This document shows positions 1 to 8,836 of a stretch of 64,000 nucleotides of DNA, piece after piece. Every line of letters begins with the position of its first letter. Position 1 is the stretch's first letter. The translations under genes and the position numbers were made by a program. The notes below the pieces were generated by a model. The model searched no databases. It saw only the letters and a program-made list of their open reading frames with translations, and was not told where the DNA came from. The DNA is from Mycobacterium sp. ACS1612 (lineage in GTDB: Bacteria; Actinomycetota; Actinomycetes; Mycobacteriales; Mycobacteriaceae), in the NCBI RefSeq assembly GCF_001667505.1, contig NZ_LZHZ01000065.1:1-64000 (forward strand), in the 5' to 3' direction.

Positions 1-134
1 CGACAAGCCACACCCCACTCGGGGGTTCTCCTCACTTCAAGCCGACACGCCTGCTACCAACCTCATGGCCAGGTACACCTAGTCGGACGACGATCAAGCG
101 GCGAAACGCCGCGTTGAGGAGTCCGACAATTGGC

Positions 135-2108
135 CTAGCGCCGCCTGCGCGACCTCAGGTAGTCGCCGACGACGGCGGCGCCCAACCCGTCCAGATCCGG
201 CACCACGACCCGGCCCTGGACGAGGCGCGCGACCTGATCGATGAATTTGGCCAGACCTGGATCGCTGCCGAGCCGGAAGATCGTCACCTGTGCACCAAGC
301 CGCGCCACGTCCTCGAATCCCTTGACGGTGTGCTGGATGGTGCGCCGATGCGGCGGGTAGTCGAAGAACACCGACATGTTTTCACCGTCGAAGTCCTCGA
401 GGTGCGCGGTCGGCTCACCGTCGGTGACGACGAGCACCACCGGTTGGGCGTTGGGGTGACGCCGCAGGTGCCGCGCCGCCAACGCCAACGCATGATGCAA
501 GTTGGTGCCCTGCTCGTAAACGCCTTCCAACCCGGCGAGCTCCGCCGCCGTCACCGTGCGCGCGTAGCGACCGAACGCGATGATCTGCAGCGCATCCGAG
601 CGAAACCGGGTGCTGACAAGATGATTGAGCGCCAACGCGGTGCGCTTCATCGGCACCCAGCGGTTCTCCATCACCATCGAGAACGAGGTGTCAACCAGCA
701 GTGCCACCGCCGCCTGAGTGCGCGTCTCGGTCTCGGAGATCTCGACGTCATCGACGGTGATCTTCATCGGCAACTCGGCGGTTCCGGTACCGGCCTGCCG
801 CAGCACCGCGTTCGTCAGCGTGCGTGTGACGTTCCACGGCTCGGTGTCGCCGAACGCCCACGGCCGCGTCGCACCGGTCAACTCACCCGCCGCGCCCGCG
901 CGGCGGGTGTCTCGCTCGCCGTGCCTGCCTGAAAGCTGTTGCGCGACATCGCGTAACGCGGTCTGCCCCAACTGACGCATCGCCTTGGGCGACAGCCGCC
1001 ACTGCCCGTCGGAGCCGCGGTCCAGGAAGCCCTGGTCCATCAGCGCCCGCTCGAGTTCGGCCAGTGTCTTCGCGTCGATGGCCGCGTCATCACCCAACTG
1101 GCGGGCCAGCATGTCGAGGTCGACGTCTTCCATGGTGGCGCCCGCGTAGCTCTGCGACAGTGCCTCTGCGAGCTGTTCGAGTTCGGCGATGTCGGCCATC
1201 GCCTGCGCTCCCTCGCCCATTCCCATCGGGTTGTCGCCCGAGAACCGTGACGAGCCCGTCCAGTCCTCGCCCGGTCGCGCCGCCTGCAGGTGCGCGTCCA
1301 ACCGGTTCAGCGCGTTCATCAACGACGGCGAGCCAAAAGCCTGCTGCGCCAACGCATCCAGCTCGGCGCGCTGCTCGGCCGACAGGCTGTTGCGGAACCG
1401 TTGAGCGGCCGCGGCGCGTTGGGCCAGCGAGTCGAGCAGTTCCTCGACGTTCTGCGGGTTCTCCGGGAAATACTCGCCATGCTTGGCCATGAAGTCATCA
1501 AAATCTTGCTGCGAGTCCTCCCCTCGAGAGTGCTTGTCCAGCAGATCGTTCAGGTCGTCGAGCATCTCGTTGACCCGCTGCCGGTCGTCGTCGGTGGCGT
1601 TCTCCAACGCCTGCTTCATCCCGGCGAACCGCTGGTCGAGCATCTCGCGGCCGAGCAGATCCTTGATCTGCTCGTACTTTTCGCGCGCCTCCTGGCTGCG
1701 CCAGTCGTAGTCGGACAGTTCCTGCACCGCCTTGGCGGGCGACGATGGCAGCGACTCGATGCGCATCTCGTTGAAGCGGGCGTCGTCGTCCAGCGCGCGG
1801 GCCAATTCCCTGCGCTCGGCCAGCACGGCCTCGTCGAGCAGCTTCTTGATCTCCTGCAGGGTGCCGTCGAGATTGTTGCGCTGCAACAACTCCCGGCGGC
1901 GACGGTTGGCCTCAGCGGCAAGCCGGTCGGCGCCGCGCATGTTCCTGGTGCCGCGGCGCATCAGCTCCGAGAGCGCCCGCCGTGGCGAGCTGCCCTCCAT
2001 CACGTCCTGACCGATCTGCTCCAGCGCCTCGCGCAGATCGACGGGCGGCGCCAGCGGGTCCGGCCCGCCGGTGTATCGCGAATACCGCGACGTGTGCCTC
2101 GAGCTCAT
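135..2108 (-). CDS. VWA-domain protein (Rv0959-type)
   Basis: Large, mostly helical and charged protein with a C-terminal von Willebrand A domain. The metal-binding MIDAS is complete: DTSFS about 190 residues from the C-terminus, a later GTN threonine, and VTDGEP. The N-terminal two thirds are rich in Glu/Arg/Gln helices. It lies 72-82 bp downstream of a MoxR-like AAA+ ATPase gene on the same strand; MoxR/VWA pairs are a known chaperone-like combination that inserts metals or remodels complexes, so a joint role is likely. I chose ATG at 2108, which has GGGGGAGAG about 9 nt upstream; the GTG at 2117 is too close to that site. Synteny with perM/purNH suggests orthology to M. tuberculosis Rv0959. 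The target is not known. Confidence 0.85.
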   Translation of the reverse strand: MSSRHTSRYSRYTGGPDPLAPPVDLREALEQIGQDVMEGSSPRRALSELMRRGTRNMRGADRLAAEANRRRRELLQRNNLDGTLQEIKKLLDEAVLAERRELARALDDDARFNEMRIESLPSSPAKAVQELSDYDWRSQEAREKYEQIKDLLGREMLDQRFAGMKQALENATDDDRQRVNEMLDDLNDLLDKHSRGEDSQQDFDDFMAKHGEYFPENPQNVEELLDSLAQRAAAAQRFRNSLSAEQRAELDALAQQAFGSPSLMNALNRLDAHLQAARPGEDWTGSSRFSGDNPMGMGEGAQAMADIAELEQLAEALSQSYAGATMEDVDLDMLARQLGDDAAIDAKTLAELERALMDQGFLDRGSDGQWRLSPKAMRQLGQTALRDVAQQLSGRHGERDTRRAGAAGELTGATRPWAFGDTEPWNVTRTLTNAVLRQAGTGTAELPMKITVDDVEISETETRTQAAVALLVDTSFSMVMENRWVPMKRTALALNHLVSTRFRSDALQIIAFGRYARTVTAAELAGLEGVYEQGTNLHHALALAARHLRRHPNAQPVVLVVTDGEPTAHLEDFDGENMSVFFDYPPHRRTIQHTVKGFEDVARLGAQVTIFRLGSDPGLAKFIDQVARLVQGRVVVPDLDGLGAAVVGDYLRSRRRR

Positions 2109-2189
2109 TTGTCGCACTCTCCCCCTACGCTTCGCGCGGGAGGTGCCCCCACAACGCAGCTCGTTCCTCGCTGCTTGATCGTCGCGCTC

Positions 2190-3575
2190 CTAGCCATAGA
2201 CCGTTTCGCCTTCTCCAGAAACTTTGTCGATGCGCTTGGCCAGATACAGCGCCTCCAACGCCAGTTCGACCGCGGCGGCACGTTGGCCGTCGGACTTCGC
2301 TTCGAGGCGCTGCTGAATCTGCGCGATCGCGGGCACCTCCGGCACCGCGTCCAAAACCGCTCGCGCCGAGACCCGTTCGCCGGTGGTGACCGCAGAGCCG
2401 GCCTCGATCGCGGTCACCAGCGGCCCGACGTCGATGCCGCCGAGCAACCGCTGCGCGGTGTCCGCGGTGGCCCGTCGCAGCAGGTGCTCGAGCACCGCCT
2501 GCTCACGCCCCTCCTCGCCGGACTCGAACTCGAGCTTGCCGCGCAGCACGTCGACGACGGTGTCGAGGTCGCACACGCGGGCCACCGGATCGGGTTCGCC
2601 GAGCACCGCGGCACGGTGCCGCGCCGCGGCGGCGACGGTTTCTGCGGCCGCGATCGCGAATCGCGCCGACACACCGGAGCGCTGGTCTATCGAATGCGAC
2701 TCGCGCAGATGGCGGGCGAAGCGGGCCAGCACCGCCAGCAGATACTCAGGCACCTCCGCAGCCAGATGCGACTCCTGCTTGATGACGCCCACCTCGGCCT
2801 CGAGTCGCAGCGGATAGTGGGTGCGGATCTCGGCGCCGAACCGGTCCTTCAGCGGGGTGATGATGCGGCCGCGGTTGGTGTAGTCCTCGGGGTTGGCGCT
2901 GGCCACCACGACGACGTCGAGCGGCAACCGCAGCGTGTAGCCGCGCACCTGAATGTCGCGCTCCTCCATCACGTTCAGCATCGCCACCTGGATGCGCTCG
3001 GCCAGGTCGGGCAGCTCGTTGATGGCGACGATGCCGCGGTGCGCCCGCGGGATCAGGCCGTAGGCGATGGTCTCTGGGTCGCCGAGGCTGCGGCCCTCGG
3101 CCACCTTGATCGGGTCGATGTCGCCGACCAGGTCGGCGACGCTGGTATCGGGGGTGGCCAGCTTCTCGGTGTACCGCTCGCTGCGGTGACGCCACGCCAC
3201 CGGCAGGTCGTCCTGCAGGGTGGCGGCGCGCCGGATCGACTCGGGCGTGATCGGGGTGTACGGATGCTCGCCGAGTTCCGAGCCGTCGATCACCGGCGTC
3301 CACTCGTCGAGCAGCCCGGTCAGCGCGCGCAGCAGCCGCGTCTTGCCCTGGCCGCGTTCACCGAGCAGCACCACGTCGTGCCCGGCGATCAGCGCGCGCT
3401 CCAGCTGCGGAATCACCGTGTCATCGAAGCCGAGGATGCCGGGCCACGGGTCGCGGCCGTCGGCCAGCGCGGCCAGCAAGTTCTCCCGGATTTCGGCTTT
3501 GACGCCCCGCTCGCGATGACCGGCGGCCTTCAGCTCGCCAACGGTCCGGGGCAGATCTTGCGCTTGGGTCACCAC
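2190..3575 (-). CDS. MoxR-like AAA+ ATPase (Rv0958-type, magnesium-chelatase-like)
   Basis: 461-residue AAA+ ATPase. Walker A is GERGQGKTR near residue 73, Walker B is GIVAINELPD near residue 185, and a sensor-type segment VVVASANPEDYTN follows with RFGAEIRTHYPL after it. This is the architecture of MoxR/ChlI-type ATPases, which work with VWA-domain partners, and a VWA gene follows directly on the same strand. The C-terminal third (from about residue 300) is a helical lid and extension. ATG at 3575; the gene upstream on the strand is an LpqT-type lipoprotein 50 bp away. Family function is ATP-driven remodelling of a client complex; the client here is unknown. Confidence 0.88.
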   Translation of the reverse strand: MVTQAQDLPRTVGELKAAGHRERGVKAEIRENLLAALADGRDPWPGILGFDDTVIPQLERALIAGHDVVLLGERGQGKTRLLRALTGLLDEWTPVIDGSELGEHPYTPITPESIRRAATLQDDLPVAWRHRSERYTEKLATPDTSVADLVGDIDPIKVAEGRSLGDPETIAYGLIPRAHRGIVAINELPDLAERIQVAMLNVMEERDIQVRGYTLRLPLDVVVVASANPEDYTNRGRIITPLKDRFGAEIRTHYPLRLEAEVGVIKQESHLAAEVPEYLLAVLARFARHLRESHSIDQRSGVSARFAIAAAETVAAAARHRAAVLGEPDPVARVCDLDTVVDVLRGKLEFESGEEGREQAVLEHLLRRATADTAQRLLGGIDVGPLVTAIEAGSAVTTGERVSARAVLDAVPEVPAIAQIQQRLEAKSDGQRAAAVELALEALYLAKRIDKVSGEGETVYG

Positions 3576-3625
3576 ACCACGCTACGACTCCGTCGGCCGT
3601 AGTGTGTGTCAGCACCCCGTCGGCG

Positions 3626-4273
3626 TCACCCCGCCTCGGGCGGCAGGAACTGGAATCCGGTCAGGATCACTTCGGCGTCGCGCCGGTAGGTGGGGTCGTC
3701 GGGGTTCGCGGTCTGGATGGTCACACTCGCCGCGTACGTCGCGTCATCGGTGTGCATGACGGCCATCACCACGGTGCCGGGATGGGTGGCGAGGTTGCCC
3801 ATCTCCGGCGTCAGGTACTGCACCGTCTCGGCGGGCTGACCGCACAGCGTGTGCTCGGTCACCCGCAGATCGGTGGCGCCGAACCCCGACTCCAGCGCCG
3901 CGCGCTGGCTCTCGAACACCTCGGCGGGGTGCTCGAATCCCGGCACGCTCTCCAGAGTCACCACGACGTTCGGGGCGAAGCCGTCGCTGACGAGGTTTCT
4001 GTTGATCATCGCGAACCGGAACAGCTCCGAATCCAGCTTCGTCGAACGCGTCCAGCCCTGCGGTTGCGGGATCTTCATCACGGGCTCGTCGTCCTTGACG
4101 GCAGCGATCGTGGTCAACGGCGCATCGACGGCTTCGCATTGCGACGCGCCGGGCAGCGGGGACCGGTCGTCGGCGGCGACCGCCCGCGCATCGTCGACAT
4201 AGCGCGTACAGGACGCCACCAGAAGCGTCGCCAGCGGGAACACCACAGCGGTGGCCCGCGACACCGTCACCAT
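3626..4273 (-). CDS. LpqT/LpqN-family lipoprotein
   Basis: 215-residue predicted lipoprotein. The signal peptide ends in the lipobox LVASC with the lipidated Cys at residue 22. The mature part resembles the mycobacterial LpqN/LpqT family (PsbP-like fold): MKIPQPQGWTRS, then a strand-rich core ending QFLPPEAG. It begins only 2 bp after the purH stop codon, so it is probably cotranscribed with purN-purH and translationally coupled. LpqN-family proteins are cell-envelope proteins implicated in partner binding in M. tuberculosis; the specific role of this copy is unknown. In M. tuberculosis the lpqT locus is elsewhere, so this is an addition to the Rv0957-Rv0958 neighbourhood. Confidence 0.8.
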   Translation of the reverse strand: MVTVSRATAVVFPLATLLVASCTRYVDDARAVAADDRSPLPGASQCEAVDAPLTTIAAVKDDEPVMKIPQPQGWTRSTKLDSELFRFAMINRNLVSDGFAPNVVVTLESVPGFEHPAEVFESQRAALESGFGATDLRVTEHTLCGQPAETVQYLTPEMGNLATHPGTVVMAVMHTDDATYAASVTIQTANPDDPTYRRDAEVILTGFQFLPPEAG

Positions 4274-4275
4274 GG

Positions 4276-5844
4276 TCAGTGCGCGAAGTGCCGAGCGCCG
4301 GTCAGATACAGCGTGATTCCGGCCTTGGCCGCAGCCTCGGTCACCACGTCGTCACGCATCGAACCACCGGGGTGGACGATCGCCTTCACTCCGGCCGCCG
4401 TGAGCGTCTCGAGGCCGTCGGGGAACGGGAAGAACGCATCCGACGCCGCAACGGCCCCCGCCACCCGGTCGCCGCCCCGCTCGACGGCCAACCTGGCCGC
4501 GTCGACGCGGTTCACCTGGCCCATGCCCACCCCGACGGTCGCGCCGCCCTTGGCGACGACGATCGCGTTGGACTTCACGGCGCGGCAGGCCCGCCACGCG
4601 AATATCAAGTCCGCCAACGTTTCCGGGTCGGCGGGCTCGCCGGTGGCCAGGGTCCAGTTGAGCGGATCGTCGCCCTGCGCGTCGACCGCGTCCCGTTGCT
4701 GCAGCAGCAGACCGCCGCTGATCTGACGGAACTCGGTGCCTGCCTGCTGCGGTTCCGAGGCAACGAGCACACGGATGTTCTTCTTGCGGGCAAGCACTTC
4801 CACCGCACCGGGCTCATAGGCGGGCGCGATGATCACCTCGGTGAAGATATCGGCGACGGTCTCGGCCATCTCCACGCTGACCGCGGTATTGGCGGCGATG
4901 ACACCGCCGAACGCCGACAGCGGATCGCATTCGTGGGCTTTGCGGTGCGCGTCGGCCACTGACACCGACGAGATCGCGATGCCACACGGGTTGGCGTGTT
5001 TGATGATCGCCACGCAGATGTCCTCGTGGTCGAATGCGGCCCGCCAGGCGGCGTCGGCGTCGGTGTAGTTGTTGTACGACATCTCTTTTCCGTGCAACTG
5101 CTCGGCCTGCGCCAAGCCCGGCCACACGGCGTCGTTGCGGTACAGCGCGGCCTGCTGATGCGGGTTCTCGCCGTAGCGCAGCACCGCCGAGCGCTTCCAC
5201 GTCGCACCGAGCCACGCTGGCAACGGCACCGCCGGTTGCTCGGGCGCCAGCACCGAGCCCATCCAGGAGGCCACGGCAACGTCGTACTCGGCGGTGTGCC
5301 GAAACGCCAACGACGCCAACTTCTTTCGATCGTCCAGCGTGAATCCCCCCGCCCGCACGGCGGCCAGCACGCCGTCGTATCCGAGCGGCTCCACCACCAC
5401 GGCGACGCTGGGGTGATTCTTCGCCGCCGCACGCACCATCGAAGGGCCACCGATGTCGATCTGCTCCACACATTCGTCGACGCTCGCGCCCGAGTCGACC
5501 GTCTCGGTGAACGGGTACAGGTTGACGATCACCAATTCGAAGGCCGCGATGCCCAAATCGGCGAGCGCCGCGACGTGTTCGGGTTTGCGTTGATCGGCGA
5601 GCAGACCGGCGTGCACGTGCGGGTGCAGCGTCTTGACCCGGCCGTCGAGCACCTCGGGGAAACCGGTCACCTTCTCGACCGGCGTCACCGGAACACCGGC
5701 GTCCGCAATGGTTTTCGCGGTCGAGCCGGTCGAGACGATGTCGACGCCCGCGTCGTGCAGTCCGCGGGCCAGTTCGGCCAGCCCCGTCTTGTCGTATACG
5801 CTGACCAGTGCACGGCGGATCGGCCTGCGCCCGTCTCCTGTCAT
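4276..5844 (-). CDS. purH: PurH: AICAR formyltransferase / IMP cyclohydrolase
   Basis: Bifunctional enzyme for the last two steps of IMP synthesis: formylation of AICAR with 10-formyl-THF, then ring closure to IMP. The 522-residue protein starts with the cyclohydrolase (MGS-like) domain, ALVSVYDKTGLAELA and STGSTAKTI, and continues with the transformylase domain including LRYGENPHQQAALY, NYTDADAAW and the catalytic-loop KHANPCGIA. The open frame extends upstream to 6042, but that part is the shadow of purN; the ATG at 5844 sits in an ATGA overlap with the purN stop, giving a length normal for PurH. Cytosolic. The operon is perM-purN-purH-lipoprotein. Confidence 0.97.
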   Translation of the reverse strand: MTGDGRRPIRRALVSVYDKTGLAELARGLHDAGVDIVSTGSTAKTIADAGVPVTPVEKVTGFPEVLDGRVKTLHPHVHAGLLADQRKPEHVAALADLGIAAFELVIVNLYPFTETVDSGASVDECVEQIDIGGPSMVRAAAKNHPSVAVVVEPLGYDGVLAAVRAGGFTLDDRKKLASLAFRHTAEYDVAVASWMGSVLAPEQPAVPLPAWLGATWKRSAVLRYGENPHQQAALYRNDAVWPGLAQAEQLHGKEMSYNNYTDADAAWRAAFDHEDICVAIIKHANPCGIAISSVSVADAHRKAHECDPLSAFGGVIAANTAVSVEMAETVADIFTEVIIAPAYEPGAVEVLARKKNIRVLVASEPQQAGTEFRQISGGLLLQQRDAVDAQGDDPLNWTLATGEPADPETLADLIFAWRACRAVKSNAIVVAKGGATVGVGMGQVNRVDAARLAVERGGDRVAGAVAASDAFFPFPDGLETLTAAGVKAIVHPGGSMRDDVVTEAAAKAGITLYLTGARHFAH

Positions 5845-6470
5845 CCTATGGTTGCCTTTCGTCCAGTCCAGGTCACGCCGCGGGTAGCCAGCGCTTCCAA
5901 AACGTCCACCAGTAGCCGTCTTTCGACCACCTTGATGCGCTCGTGCAAGGTCGCCTCGTCGTCGTCGTCGTAAACGGGGACGGACTGCTGCGCGAGAAGA
6001 GGTCCGGTGTCGGTGCCCGCGTCGACCAGATGCACGCTGCATCCGGTCACCTTCACCCCGTACTCGAGCGCTTCGGCCACCGCATGCGCGCCGGGGAAAG
6101 CGGGCAGCAGTGCGGGATGGGTGTTCACGATGCGACCGAGAAACCGGGAAAGAAAGTGCGGTCCAAGGATCTTCATGAAGCCGGCCGACACCACGAGGTC
6201 CGGTTCGTGTGCGGCGGTGGCTTCGGTCAGCGCGCGGTCCCAGGACTCGCGGTCCGGATGATCACCCAGGCGCACGACGTAGGTCGGAAGCCCGGCGTCC
6301 GCGCCGATCTCGAGCGCCCGGCACTTGCGATCGGCGCCGACTGCGACGATGCGCCCGGGGTAGTCGTCTACAGCCGCCTCGAGCAACGACTCGAGCAGCG
6401 AACCGGTTCCCGACGCCAACACCACGACCCGCGCAGGCGCGCTCGGGGGCACACGAAGGGGCTGCTGCAC
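5841..6470 (-). CDS. purN: PurN: phosphoribosylglycinamide formyltransferase
   Basis: 209-residue GAR transformylase, third step of purine synthesis, using 10-formyl-THF. Recognisable elements: nucleotide-binding VVVLASGTGSLLESLL near residue 15, the substrate/catalytic loop NTHPALLPAFPGAHAV containing the active-site Asn and His, and GCSVHLVDAGTDTGPL with the catalytic Asp. Starts 20 bp downstream of perM and overlaps purH by 4 bp (ATGA), so purN and purH are translationally coupled. Same order as Rv0956-Rv0957 in M. tuberculosis. Confidence 0.97.
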   Translation of the reverse strand: MQQPLRVPPSAPARVVVLASGTGSLLESLLEAAVDDYPGRIVAVGADRKCRALEIGADAGLPTYVVRLGDHPDRESWDRALTEATAAHEPDLVVSAGFMKILGPHFLSRFLGRIVNTHPALLPAFPGAHAVAEALEYGVKVTGCSVHLVDAGTDTGPLLAQQSVPVYDDDDEATLHERIKVVERRLLVDVLEALATRGVTWTGRKATIG

Positions 6471-6490
6471 TCCTCGACAATAGTGGGTGC

Positions 6491-7894
6491 CTAGTCGGCG
6501 GCTTCGCCCTTACCGTCGCGCGCAGCGTCGTCGTCAGCAACGAAGTGGTCCTCGGGATCCTCGACGTCGCCGTGATACTCGGCCACCGGTGGCGGCTGGA
6601 CCCGGACGGGCTCGACCTCGTCGGGTACGGGCTCGTCCTCCAGCGGGTCGGGCTCCTCGGCGAGCACCACAGGTTCCGGCTCAGGCTCCGGTTTCGGCTC
6701 CGGCTTGATCCGCTTGGGCCGTCGCGCAATGCCTCCGCTCATCACCACCGTCAACGCGCCGATGCCGACGAACCACAGGAAAACCGCGGGCGCGAACGTG
6801 ACCTGGTCGACGCCGACATCACCGAAGTTCCCGAGTCGGCCGCCGCCAGCGAACCCCAGCAGCGCCATCGCCAGTGCCGCGATCGCAGCGGCGACCACCA
6901 GCTTGCCGAGCGCATGCAGCAGCGGCAGCGGTCTGCGCGCACACTGCTGCCCGACCGCGACACCCGACGCCGCGGCGGCGATCAGCAGCGCCACCCAGAT
7001 GGGTCCCAGCGGCGGCGTCGGCACCGCCGCCAGCACCGGCAGCGCCGGGATGTCGCCGCCGAACACCGTGAACGAACTGAACGTCGCGAGGCCGACATGC
7101 GCACTGGACCCAACGGCTACCGCCGCGGTGCCGACCATCACGTTGGGCACGTACAGCACCGACAGCAGGGTCAGGCTGAACTGGCCGAACACCGAGTCGG
7201 TGATCGCGTACAGGTCGTGCATCGTCGACCAGTGCACGATCAGCGAGCCGACCATCACCACACCGGACAACCCGAGCAGGGCCAGCACCCCCGCGGCGGC
7301 CGCGCGGATAGCGTCCGGCAACCAGTTCGGCAACGGCGAAGCCGCCAGGGTCCGGCGCCCGATGCGCGAACCGACCCCGATCGCCGCCCCGATCCCGTGC
7401 ACGGCCAGCACCCCGCCGAACGCTCGCAACGCGTTCGGGGTCTGCAGTTCGGTGAGCACCGAAGCCGCGTCGTGGATCACCGCAAGTGAAATCGCGGCGA
7501 TCAACAGCGGACCGCCGAGCGCCGCACCGACCACCCACCGGGTCACGAACCACGAATGTTGCGGCGACGTGGCGACCGCGGTGGTGCGCGCCGTCCCCCA
7601 AACCATCGCCAGCACCGGCAGCAGCGGCATCACGCCGAGCTCGCTGCCGCCGATCGAGACGGGTACCTGGTGTACGCCCAGCCACATGCTGGCGATCGCG
7701 CCGAGCGCGCCTGTCATGTCGCTGTTGGCGATCAGCAGTTGCAGCAACACCACAGCCGCGATGACGACCAGCGCCACGATCGACGGCCCGAATGCGACCC
7801 GAAGCAGCTCACGCGCCTGGCGTGTGCCGACTGGTCGTTGGTCCACGGGTAGGGCCGCTCCTCGCGCTAGCTCACGCGCGCGAAGTTGACGCAC
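6491..7894 (-). CDS. perM: PerM-type polytopic membrane protein (DUF6350, Rv0955-like)
   Basis: 467-residue integral membrane protein with many hydrophobic helices between about residues 25 and 395, followed by an acidic, Pro/Glu-rich cytoplasmic-type tail beginning after KRIKPEPKPEPEPEP. Position between an Rv0954-type gene and purN matches M. tuberculosis Rv0955, named PerM and linked in published work to cell division (divisome stability under low magnesium) and persistence. The start at 7894 lies 12 bp after the stop of the upstream gene, consistent with an operon. The assignment rests on synteny, topology and sequence recognition; the extra tail length may differ from M. tuberculosis. 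Confidence 0.85.
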   Translation of the reverse strand: MRQLRARELARGAALPVDQRPVGTRQARELLRVAFGPSIVALVVIAAVVLLQLLIANSDMTGALGAIASMWLGVHQVPVSIGGSELGVMPLLPVLAMVWGTARTTAVATSPQHSWFVTRWVVGAALGGPLLIAAISLAVIHDAASVLTELQTPNALRAFGGVLAVHGIGAAIGVGSRIGRRTLAASPLPNWLPDAIRAAAAGVLALLGLSGVVMVGSLIVHWSTMHDLYAITDSVFGQFSLTLLSVLYVPNVMVGTAAVAVGSSAHVGLATFSSFTVFGGDIPALPVLAAVPTPPLGPIWVALLIAAAASGVAVGQQCARRPLPLLHALGKLVVAAAIAALAMALLGFAGGGRLGNFGDVGVDQVTFAPAVFLWFVGIGALTVVMSGGIARRPKRIKPEPKPEPEPEPVVLAEEPDPLEDEPVPDEVEPVRVQPPPVAEYHGDVEDPEDHFVADDDAARDGKGEAAD

Positions 7895-7906
7895 GCGCGG
7901 CCCAGA

Positions 7907-8746
7907 CTACGACGGAGGCGGGCCGGACTGGGTGGAAGACGACGGCTGCGTGGGCACCTGTGTCGTCGGCGCATTGCTCGCGTTGCTCGAACTGCCCGAC
8001 GACGGCGGCTGGCCATAGGTGGGGAAGCCGGTGGGCGGAGTTGGAGGACCGCTCTGCGGGCCTGACGAGAATCCGCCGCTCGACTGGCCTGCGCCGGGGT
8101 AGCCGCCGCCGTACGGCGAACCGTAGCCGGGGCGCTGTTGCTGCTGCTGATGCGGCGGACCGGGCTGATGCGGCTGCCCGTAGTACGGCCCTGGCGCGCC
8201 GTATTGGCCGTACTGCTGCTGCTGCTCGTAGCGGGGCTTCGGTGCGGGCGGGCTGATCACGCCCGCGTCGAACAGCAGCACTGCGACGGCGACGATGGCC
8301 TGCACCACGCCGAACGCGATGATCAGGTAGAGCCCCCACTTGATCTCGACGCCTTCCGGCGCGGTCAGCACGATCGCGATGGCGAGCAGGAAGCCGAGCA
8401 CCGACAGCACCGCCACCAGCGCGGGCGCCGACTTCTGCTTGGGCACCAGCGCGACGCCTGCGATCAGGCCGGCGAGCAGCGACGCCACCACGCCGAGGTC
8501 GAGCAGCGTCGGCGTGAACAGGTCCGTGCCCGCCGACGCGAACAACGGGCCGTAGCTCGACACGTAGACCGCCAGACCGAGCGCCGCGACCGCGGCGGTC
8601 AGATAAAAGGGCAACTTGCTGGGGCCCTCGGCGGCAGGAGCGGACGCAGGCTCCGGCAATTTGCCGAACTGCTGAGTGGGCGCTGCGAACTGAGTTGTCG
8701 GTTGCTGCGCTTGCGGATATCCGGGGCTACCGGGCGGGTAGGTCAT
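7907..8746 (-). CDS. Rv0954-type membrane protein (DUF5336, '34 kDa antigen' family)
   Basis: 279-residue protein with a short Pro/Gln-rich N-terminus, four hydrophobic helices between about residues 45 and 165, and a long C-terminal tail made of Pro, Gln, Gly, Tyr and Ser (polyQ runs, PGYGSPYGGG). This layout is that of the 34 kDa antigenic protein family (M. tuberculosis Rv0954), reported as a component of the mycobacterial division complex. The neighbour PerM is also a division factor, so the two probably act together. ATG at 8746 has AGGAGAGGTC immediately upstream, an excellent ribosome-binding site. Likely first gene of the perM-pur run. Confidence 0.87.
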   Translation of the reverse strand: MTYPPGSPGYPQAQQPTTQFAAPTQQFGKLPEPASAPAAEGPSKLPFYLTAAVAALGLAVYVSSYGPLFASAGTDLFTPTLLDLGVVASLLAGLIAGVALVPKQKSAPALVAVLSVLGFLLAIAIVLTAPEGVEIKWGLYLIIAFGVVQAIVAVAVLLFDAGVISPPAPKPRYEQQQQYGQYGAPGPYYGQPHQPGPPHQQQQQRPGYGSPYGGGYPGAGQSSGGFSSGPQSGPPTPPTGFPTYGQPPSSGSSSNASNAPTTQVPTQPSSSTQSGPPPS

Positions 8747-8836
8747 GACCTCTCCTGTGCTGGCCTGAGGGATTCAGATAACCACGCTAGCGCACCCCCG
8801 TTGTGAAGGGTTGTGAAGGCGGCGGACGTCCGCGTC

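Noticed and set aside
1..134. Left edge of the window
   Set aside because: Read on both strands; no gene, RNA or clear terminator could be supported.
1290..3602. 770-codon open frame on the plus strand
   Set aside because: It lies antisense to the VWA and MoxR genes, has no recognisable domain and the Arg/Val/Gln-rich composition typical of shadow frames in GC-rich DNA.
5845..6042. N-terminal extension of purH
   Set aside because: The extra 66 residues are a shadow of purN; the ATGA overlap gives the normal start at 5844.
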